Of a stretch of DNA of 64,000 nt, positions 56,242 through 64,000 are shown piece after piece. The position numbers and the translations under genes are program-made. Each line of letters opens with the position of its first letter. The stretch's first letter is position 1. A model generated the notes under the pieces. That model ran no database searches, was not told the DNA's origin, and saw only the letters and a list, made by a program, of their open reading frames with translations. Origin of the DNA: Toxonevra muliebris (Eukaryota > Arthropoda > Insecta > Diptera > Pallopteridae); assembly GCA_963691655.1 (NCBI GenBank), contig OY829328.1, positions 71,304,400-71,368,399 on the forward strand. Reading direction: 5' to 3'.

Positions 56242-56496
56242 CAGCGGTTCTCAAGTTTTTTTTTATGCGTACCATTAATGGTTTGTGTACTTTATGTTCA
56301 CCAATACTGTAGCGTAATAAGAAATACCGATAAACATGCAACAGATTGTAAAATGTAAAAAATTTGCGAAAATACAGATTTTTAATCAAATTTAGCCATA
56401 GCTAATCTCGTTTTTCGTATTTTATCTGCTAACGTACTGCCTTTAAAGGCCTCACGTACCACTGGTGGCACACGTACCACAATTTGAGAAAGCTTG
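56242..56496. mobile_element. hAT-type MITE of 255 bp with perfect 8-bp target duplication
   Basis: GGCTAGAC is present at both flanks (56,234-56,241 and 56,497-56,504). The left end CAGCGGTTCTCAAGTT is a classic hAT terminus. The right end has TTTGAGAAAGCTTG, a decayed inverse of it. The interior includes GTACCACTGGTGGCACACGT, often seen in hAT-derived MITEs. No ORF. Confidence 0.88.
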
Positions 56497-56504
56497 GGCT
56501 AGAC

Positions 56505-58895
56505 CATATGGAAATGTATGGAGCATGTTTTTATCAACTTCAATTGGATAAATTTCTCAGGCGACTGTAAATCTGAATCTCTGTCTTCGAATTATGCTGT
56601 GGACTTTCAGACCTAATACAATATTCCAAGAGAAAATATTCTATAAAATAAATATGCACCTCCTAGGGCGATGTTACACGATCAATGTTTTACTGTCAAA
56701 CAATGAAATTGTTGTTGCTTTGAAAAATGAACACATTTCACTTCAAATTTTTTTGCTGACGGAAAAAACCTACATCACTGCAAATAAAATGGGGCTGCCG
56801 AAGATACACTGTTGTATTTTATTGGAAAATACTAATATTTTATGAAAAATACTAGACTTTTTACTAACTTATAAATACATTTTTTTCTTTGCCACCCTTT
56901 GCGTTGTTTGGCTTTTGTTTGTTTGTGAAAATGAGTGCTTTTTAAAAAATTGCTTAATAATTGTTTTAAAAACATGGTAATTCAATGGCCAAGTAACAAA
57001 ATGGCGGAGCTTATTTTAATAGTTCGCAAATTTTAAAGATTATTTTTCAGCGTTTTTCATATATAAATGCACTTTTTTTTTGTATAATTTGTTGTTATTT
57101 CCATCCATTTCCATTCCAATTGTTGAATTTGCATGCACTCTAAAATACAATTAAATACTTTTTAGTTAAAAAAACCTAGTTGCAGATAAAAGTATTAAAA
57201 AAAACATTCAGCAAAAAACTGATTGTGTAACAGGGCATCAAACAAAACGATGAAAAGAGAGTAAAAACAGAAAACATTAACAGCAAAACATTGACCGTGC
57301 AACATCAGCACTGTACGGTCGAATCAAAAGGCAAATGTTAAAGTGAATAACGCAGACTCTCCGTAAAGACAACGGAAACATCGTGCGAAGTGATAAAATT
57401 AAAATATTTCCCCTACATAAAGGTCATGCCACATTTTTAGTACCGGATTTTCATAGTAGTCATACACTTTCAAAATACGAAAAAAATAAATTTTAATAAA
57501 ATTGCCCAATAAATGTCACGAAAATAGAATAAAATTGTCTAAAAAATTTAAAACACCAAAAACTGATGAAAAAATTACCTAAAAACTATTCAGATTTTGA
57601 ATTTTAAAGTCATAAACGAAGTTTATATGCAGCATAAAGCTTTCTCTGATAAAGCAAAAAAAAAAAAAGATGGCAAGTCAACAAAATCCGAGCCGAGCTA
57701 ATTAGTATGTGTGATGGGGCGTGGCATGACAATTTTCTGCCCCTTCCTATTTCTAAGTTTTTCTCGAAAAACTTTTAAAAACACATTACCGAGAGAAATC
57801 GTGGAATGTATTAAGAGACATTTTCAGGAAACTTCCTCTTCAACTGTTTATTTCCATATAATTACTCTAATACTATAGACAGAAAGCATAGTTTTTTGTG
57901 TGTATGTGATAGAGCCATGAAACTAAAACCAAAACGTAGTGTTTTGTACAAAATATAAGGACATGCCAAAATATCATTTGGGAAAAACATGGTGCTTAAT
58001 ACATTCTTGCTTGAACACATCGACATAAAGACGCTGTGTTGGCAATTTCTATTTAAAAGTTGAAATTAGCGCAGTCAAATTTTTTAACGAAAATTTCTTA
58101 CTTTCATATGCAAAATTTTTTTCAGTGGAAAAAACTAAAACGCCTAAATGAAAAAGCTTTGCAAAAAAGCTTTCAGCTATTTTTTAAATGTTAACATCCA
58201 GATGGCGCCCTAAAATTTTAAGTACATAAAGATACTATGTAATTGTATTTTGTTTCGTATTGCAGCTTCTTGTTTTTGGGGTCAAGGATGTACCTTGCCA
58301 TCAAAAATATAACTATATACTCATTTGTATGAGGATAGAGATATTCTTGCTTTTATGTATTTAAATCGCTATAAATATTTATACACATCGTCCTAGTAAA
58401 GACAAATTTATGTATGTTTACTATAGTAGTTTATTAGTTATTAATTACAAAAGAACAGGTAATTGCTTCAAAACAGATTTATATAGGTATACCATATAAA
58501 AATATTATTTTTTTTTTTTACATGAGGCATTGAATAGACAGATGTGTTCTCATATACGGACACATAGTATTAACTATTAACCAGTTGGAAGTTAATCAAT
58601 TAGTTTAAACTATTAGCTAGCAGAGTTCGCAAATCTTCAATAGTCAATTGACTTTTGTTTCCACAAAAAATAAACAGTTTCTTCGTCGTCATTTATCTGT
58701 CAAAATTCACTCATTTTGTATGTGTATGAGATATTTTTTGACAGTTAAACAACGATGACGCTCCAATTTAGTTATAACTACAAAAGCTTGGTTATGCAAA
58801 CGTAACCCAGAAATCTTTTGAGGATAGAACTCTACGTTTCGGTACGATTCTGGTAATCACACGCACTGCCGGCATCATAGAATCGATTTGTGACA
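56505..58895. other. No gene confirmed
   Basis: AT-rich DNA. The stretch 57,220-57,420 is slightly less AT-rich with CAACATCAGCACTGTACGG and might be leader sequence. The ORF at 56,594-56,845 has no recognisable domain. No repeats with clear ends were found. Confidence 0.4.
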
Positions 58896-58903
58896 GTTGG
58901 TAA

Positions 58904-60040
58904 CAGCGATGCCAACTTGCGAGGAATTCCCCGTTTTGCGGGGAATTTCACTTAGTACGGGGAATCGGGGAATGAGCTGTTTTTTTGCGGGGAATTCGAA
59001 ACCGTTCAGCATTTAGTTATTAAAGTCTCTAGAATGTTTTTTTTTTTCAAATCTTATGTAATTTAAATCGTTTAACTTTGCAATATTTCATATTTTAGGT
59101 TTTAAAATCTTCATCTTGCCTTCACTTTCTTGGTTTAAAGAAATCGATTTCTAAAAAAGTGTGTAATTTCAAAAGTATTTTATAGAAATTTCAGAGAATA
59201 ACTTGGAGTGCTTTCGTAGATATAGACGATTATAGTACCGACTGTCAGTCAGTCAGTCCAAAACAGTCGCGGGCTGATTCGACTTCCATTTCGGCCGTTA
59301 ATCTTTGCTGATTAATCTGAAAACTTACAAATTATGGTCATCCATCATAAAGAATATGAAGTAATTTTTATATGTTAAAAATATACGGTTTTTTTAAAAC
59401 TCTTTTTATTAGAGTCAAAAGGAAGCCCATGTTTTTTCCTTTCAGAACTTTGACGCTCCAAAAGTGGGCTGAGACTTGTTTATCTATCAAAATGAACGTC
59501 TGGTAACTCGAAACACCCCATCTCGTTCAAATTTAGTGTGGCAACTACTACCCAATAAGACTTAACTTTGTGCAAGTTTGAGCACAATCGATTTTAAGAG
59601 TGGGTTCTCCTGAGATGAAATCTCTCATGTTTCAAAATAATTCCGAAGTCAGAAAGTATACTTCTATTAAATACCCTACCAGTCCTTTGAAAATTGGTTA
59701 AGTTTTGGACCGAGAAAGTTGCAGGGCCGCTTTAAAATAAACCAACTTAAAGGAATTTTTTGTTTTCATAAAATGTTTATATAGAAAGAACTGAATTGTA
59801 GAAACTTATTTGTATTTAATACATATTCATAATGCATTCATAACATATTATTTAAAATTTTGTTTTTATAATTGTATCTCTAGTCAGTAAGATTATTATT
59901 TATTTGGCTTAATAAACTAAACTAAAGTGCGTGTCGCGCTGTTGCAATATAAAATAATACCGGTGCGGGGAATTTGATCGAAAATCGGGGAAATTCTCGA
60001 GGACTCTCGGGGAGACAGAAAAAACGAGTTGGCATCCCTG
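58904..60040. mobile_element. hAT-type non-autonomous element B, CAGGGATGCCA family (1,137 bp)
   Basis: The left end CAGCGATGCCAACTTGCGAG and the reverse complement of the right end (CAGGGATGCCAACTCGTTTT) are inverted repeats. The flanks GTTGGTAA (58,896-58,903) and TTTGGTAA (60,041-60,048) agree at 7 of 8. It is related to element A but inverted, with GGGGAATTCCCCG subterminal motifs, and longer in the middle. No transposase is encoded. Confidence 0.88.
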
Positions 60041-60048
60041 TTTGGTAA

Positions 60049-61172
60049 CGTTATGAGACGCTACGTTACATTTGAAAAATTAAGTATTTACTTGTACAAA
60101 ACAGTGATATTTGCACACTCTCTCTCTCTCTCTCTCTGTCTGTGTTTAAGAAAATCCTCTCTTCCAAATTCTAGGAAATATTTCTAGATTTTTAGCCTCC
60201 ATTTTACCTACTTTTTTTTTCAAGAGGTGAGTATTCTCTCATATTTTTACTATTAAGAGAGTCTTTTTCAAATTCCATTATATTTACTTAAAAAGTTGTA
60301 CCTAAGTGAGCATGAATGTACCTAAAATAGTATATTTCATTGGTTCGTTTTTGTAAGAAATTTAAATTTCATTTAAAAGGTAAAATAAATAAAATTGTTT
60401 GTATTGAAATTACAGTAGTTGGCTTCTTTACATCTAATTTGTTAATACACATATACAGTGAGGCACGAAATTGGTCACGAAAAAAAGCATTTTAGGGCAC
60501 GATTAATCGAAAACTAAGAGAGAAGAAAAGTTTTTCGTCATCTAGATGAAAACAAGGGGGACAAGAATGGCCCCACATTTGTCATGAAAGTTCCGGAATT
60601 TTGATTATAATTTTAAACGTTTCGAAAAATTTCAGCCAAGATTTATTTTAAAGCTTATAGCTCTGTTATTACTGTTTATACAGGAAGAATACAGGAAACA
60701 TACATAATGCAAAAAATTTTTTGAAATCCTATTAATAGGTTCAAAGTCATGAAAAGTTTGCATTTCATAAAATTTTTGCTAAATATCAAAAATCTTCTTC
60801 TGAATTGACACTCTTTTAGCACCAATAAACTTTATTCGATTTGGAAAATTATTTTTTGCAATATTTTTCTCTTTTATAATATTGTACAGGCAAGTTAAAT
60901 AGGTACTTATTACAAAATATTTTCATTTGTAATTAAGTGTTAAATTTATTTTTGCCAATGGCAAATTGTACTTAAAATTTGACAATTTAACCTAATGTAC
61001 CTTGAAATTCGTAAAGTCGGAAAAAGGTACAATTGTACCTACTTTTTCATCATCTTTCGTATCTTAATTTTTTTGGCTGCCATTTTATCTACTCTAATTC
61101 GTGAGCAGAGTTTCTTGAATTTTTTTTACCTCCTACAAGAAAATAATCTCTTCTTTTCATTTTATTTTGTCA
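60049..61172. repeat. CT-rich degenerate repeat region, part 1
   Basis: A CTCTCTCT run (60,118-60,138) is followed by TTTAGCCTCCATTTTACCTA (60,193) and, near 61,072, TGGCTGCCATTTTATCTACT. The same block recurs beyond the hAT element, at about 62,780, 62,994 and 63,083. Within the region, TACAGTGAGGCACGAAATTG near 60,455 looks like one end of a Tc1-like element without a partner. Confidence 0.5.
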
Positions 61173-61180
61173 GTTAAGTT

Positions 61181-62241
61181 CAGTGGCGGTTCTTGGTTTT
61201 GGGTTTGGGGGGGAGGGGGCAAATTTTACTAAATTAAAAGATAAATATCAGACTCACTATCGACCAAAACCCAGACCTAGACCAAAAACTAGTGCAAATT
61301 TTATCACATACAGGTCGAAAATCAAAACTGAAACCAAAATTCAAACTAAAATCGGCTAGAAGTTTAGGCGGAAATTTCGATCAAATTTCAAACTAAAATT
61401 CAAATACTTTTTTCTGATCGAAGTTCAAACCAAGAAAAGAACCAAATTCAGATCAAATATCTATATCAAAATGAGACCAAATTCAAATCAAAATCTTGAT
61501 TATGAATTTTCTGATGGATTTATAATGTTAAATGATCTATTTTGAGAAAATAATTTGAAGGAAATTTTAATTTCCTTTGAGAAAAAATTTTGATGAAACA
61601 ATTTGATACATCTCTATTTTTTGGGTCATTTGTGGTCGAAACAAAAACACGAAAAAAAATTAAATTAAGATAACAATTGATTTGCATCGTACTTTAAACG
61701 AATTTTTAAAATATATATTCATATCACTCTTAGCATTGATATCACTATTAAAATCGGCCTGGTGGTGAGTTTACGATCTCACACAACTTCATAACCAAGC
61801 ACTTCATTTTTATAAAAAATTAAATACGTTCTTTAAGTCTGTTATACATTACTTAAAATGTAAAAATATCTTAATTTGACCAAAAAACCAATACGTTTTT
61901 GATTTCATCGCTTTCGGGTACCGGGAAACAACCGGTGAAAAAAAACAATGTTCAGACCACGAATCGGGCCAAAATTCCAACAAAAATAGACCAAAATGAG
62001 ATCAAATTCAAATTATATTTATTAAAATAAAATATAATATAAAATAATATTTTAAATCTTAAAGTTTTTCGTTTGTTGAAAGTATATATTTTTCACTGCT
62101 GATGGCTTGTTTTTTGGAAAAATCTAAATATTTTTGATTTCTCAAAAATGACTGTTTGCTATAAGATTGCCGGTTTCTGGGGCGGGGGGGGGGGGTGGCT
62201 AGGCTCCATTCCCTATAGCCCTCCCCCTGGACACGCTACTG
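61181..62241. mobile_element. hAT-type element with GGTCTGAAT-type internal minisatellite (1,061 bp)
   Basis: A perfect 8-bp duplication GTTAAGTT flanks it (61,173-61,180 and 62,242-62,249). The ends are CAGTGGCGGTTCTTGG and, as reverse complement, CAGTAGCGTGTCCAGGGGG, sharing CAGTRGCG. The body has CCAAAATTCAAACTAAAATC-type repeats, the complement of the GGTCTGAATTT arrays elsewhere in the window, and G runs near both ends (61,207 and 62,183). No ORF. This complete copy identifies the origin of those arrays. Confidence 0.9.
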
Positions 62242-62249
62242 GTTAAGTT

Positions 62250-63170
62250 TAATTTAAGTATTAAAGTTTTATGTTTCTATAGGCTCAATTTAGACAGTTT
62301 GATTTTTATGTGATTTTCCTCAGCAATTTTTTTATATTCTCCTTTGTAGCACTGTTCTATCATTGATAATTTTTTCGCGATTTTGACCGAAATTTTTTCT
62401 TTCCATGTGTCACATCTTTTAGCGAGAACAGCTAGATTCATTATACGTAGTTCGCCGACACGAATCAGATTGCGTTTAAAGTTGAAAGTTTTCTAATTTT
62501 GTGTAATGACGAAATATTAAACAATGTGCTTTATCTTTCTACCTGCTCACTTTCTTACCTTTAATATTATCTATTTCACCTTTCATTTTACTTATTTCTG
62601 TTTTTGTGAAACACATGTACAATACATATGCAATATAAAACTAAAATTTTCTCTTTCTCTCATTTTCAGTCAAAAAAAAATTCTCTCTTCCAGTTTACAT
62701 GTAAATACATGTACAATACACATGCAATATAAAACTAAAATTTTCTCTTTCTCTCATTTTTGGTCAAAAAAATTCTCTCTTTCAGTTTCCATTTTATTTA
62801 ATGGGTTTTTTACTCTCGCTTTATCTATTTGCGGAGAAAGGTGAATACCGAATAGAGTTTACTCTTTCCTCTCATATTGTTATCTTCTAGCAATCGGTTT
62901 TTTTTTCTGTGTAAACTCAAGCTCTCATCTTTCAGTTAAAATCTCTCCTCTCACATTTTCTCATATCAATAAGATTTTTTAATTCTCTTTTCTAGCTGCC
63001 ATTTTATCTAATTGAATTCCAAAGTATGTATGTTTGTTCTTCTCATTTGTCTTACCTTTTACAAATTTCCTCTCTTTCTCTTTCAACTGCCATTTTAGAT
63101 ATCTACTTACAATCCAAAGATTTATATTCACTGTCCCTTTCTCCTTATTTACTTACCTTCCAACAAATCC
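62250..63170. repeat. CT-rich degenerate repeat region, part 2
   Basis: The region repeats TTCTCTTTCTCTCATTTTCAG-like blocks (shortened here) and CTGCCATTTTATCTAATTGA-like blocks. It continues the pattern of 60.1-61.2 kb across the hAT insertion. Plus-strand ORFs (62,524-62,844 and 63,034-63,336) are composition artefacts. Confidence 0.5.
62613..62800. repeat. 94-bp tandem duplication
   Basis: ACATGTACAATACATATGCA at 62,613 recurs as ACATGTACAATACACATGCA at 62,707. Both copies continue with ATATAAAACTAAAATTTTCT and a TCTCATTTT block with few differences. Confidence 0.9.
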
Positions 63171-64000
63171 CTACAAAGAATTTAATATAAAAAGAAGAAT
63201 TTTTTTTTTTGGTTTTTTTGTTTTGTGTGTTTTTTTAATTGTATTATATTTTATGTTTAAGTTGAATAGAGAATTATTATTTAATTTGAATTGTTTGTTT
63301 TTCATTTTGTTGTTGTTGTTTGGTTATACAAATTAACATGAAAAATTATAATTATTTTCATATATATTTTTTTATTTGTTTGTTTTGTTAATTACACATC
63401 AATATTTTTGTTGTCTGCTGTTTATGCATTTTCGTTTCAAATGTTATGTATACTTTTAATATATAGATATATTTGTTTTTTTTTTTATTTGGTTGTGTGT
63501 CTTGCAATTGTTACTAATTATTTTTTTTTTTTTATTTTATTTGCATTATTATTATTATTTTATGATAAACTGTTAAATATATAATTTTCATTTTTATGCT
63601 GTTGTCATTGGTTTTTTTTATTTTATTTTTTTTTTTTTTGGAAATCCAATTTTAAATTGTTGTCCATTTTAGTTCAGCGGGAGACTAAAGTTTGCTGCAA
63701 TTTTTATACAGCGCAAAAATTACAAAATGTGAGTTTTACCAAAAAGAAAAAAATATAAAAAATTTTTCAAGTACATAAATTTTTTTTTCATTTGTTTTGT
63801 TTTTGGTAGAAAGAATTTAGTTTTTTTTTATTTATTTTTAGAAATTATATTTTTAAAATATTTCATATTTTAAAATAATCATAATTCTTTTTCACGAAAA
63901 GTAATATATTTTTTTTTTTGTTTGTTCTGACTTTGATTGATTGAACTTATTTACCGTTTTTGTTTTAGAAGTTTGCTGAAGAATTGTTGTTGTTTTTTCG
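63171..64000. other. T-rich low-complexity DNA, no gene seen
   Basis: Dominated by T runs, TTATTATT and TTGTTGTTG sequence on the plus strand up to the window edge. It could be an intron polypyrimidine-like stretch. Nothing coding is visible. Confidence 0.5.

Noticed and set aside
62524..63336. Plus-strand ORFs in the CT-rich and T-rich zone
   Set aside because: Phe/Ser/Leu-rich translations of low-complexity DNA and of the 94-bp duplication.
1..64000. CRISPR arrays, rRNA, intact tRNA, bacterial promoters or operons
   Set aside because: None seen. The direct repeats present are tandem without regular spacers, and the sequence is eukaryotic.

Overview
The window looks like intergenic or intronic DNA of a higher fly (Diptera). 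It is AT-rich, has eukaryotic-length gaps without genes, and is packed with decayed transposable elements: mariner/Tc1, hAT, Helitron and non-LTR retrotransposons with RNase H domains. The mix, together with the GGTTAGGTTGG tracts, resembles tephritid fruit flies, but that is inference and no species can be named. There are no bacterial operons, rRNA genes or CRISPR arrays. No complete host protein-coding gene is visible. The best host candidates are one possible coding exon (minus strand, 48,885-49,059), a divergent promoter-like region (about 53.7-54.35 kb) and a possible non-coding first exon (about 20.5 kb).

Layout. 0-3.4 kb: a 5'-truncated non-LTR retrotransposon that runs off the left edge, a 121-bp tandem repeat, a Tc1/mariner-superfamily element with clear ends, and a 676-bp MITE. 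4.7-6.3 kb: a degenerate TTTGGTCTGAAT array. 8.9-15.2 kb: two minus-strand non-LTR remnants flanking an unrecognised transposon-like pseudogene. 16.2-17.8 kb: a mariner nested in an older mariner. 21.4-24.5 kb: another non-LTR remnant, a second GGTCTGAAT tract and a Tc1-like relic. 25.8-28.2 kb: a degenerate repeat array split by a mariner, then a Helitron helicase fragment. 28.6-31.2 kb: a non-autonomous element with CACCCAG ends, itself holding a mariner; a second copy lies at 40.2-41.2 kb. 31.8-41.2 kb: a tRNA-like SINE fragment, a DRE hairpin, a large palindrome, two non-LTR remnants and a pogo-like MITE. 42.8-47.7 kb: a plus-strand non-LTR tail split by a MITE, a mariner relic and an RTE-like retrotransposon. 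48.9-54.4 kb: the possible host exon, a foldback element and the promoter-like zone. 54.8-62.3 kb: four hAT-type non-autonomous elements with 8-bp target duplications. 60-63.2 kb: a CT-rich degenerate array, then T-rich DNA to the end.

Every transposase or reverse transcriptase seen is truncated, frameshifted or interrupted by stops, so no element here appears able to move itself. The informative content is element ends, target-site duplications, nesting order and natural empty sites, which give relative ages. Eight of nine non-LTR pieces lie on the minus strand. No new cellular system was found. The most novel-looking items are the CACCCAG family with 2-bp target duplications and the hAT family whose body is a GGTCTGAAT minisatellite.
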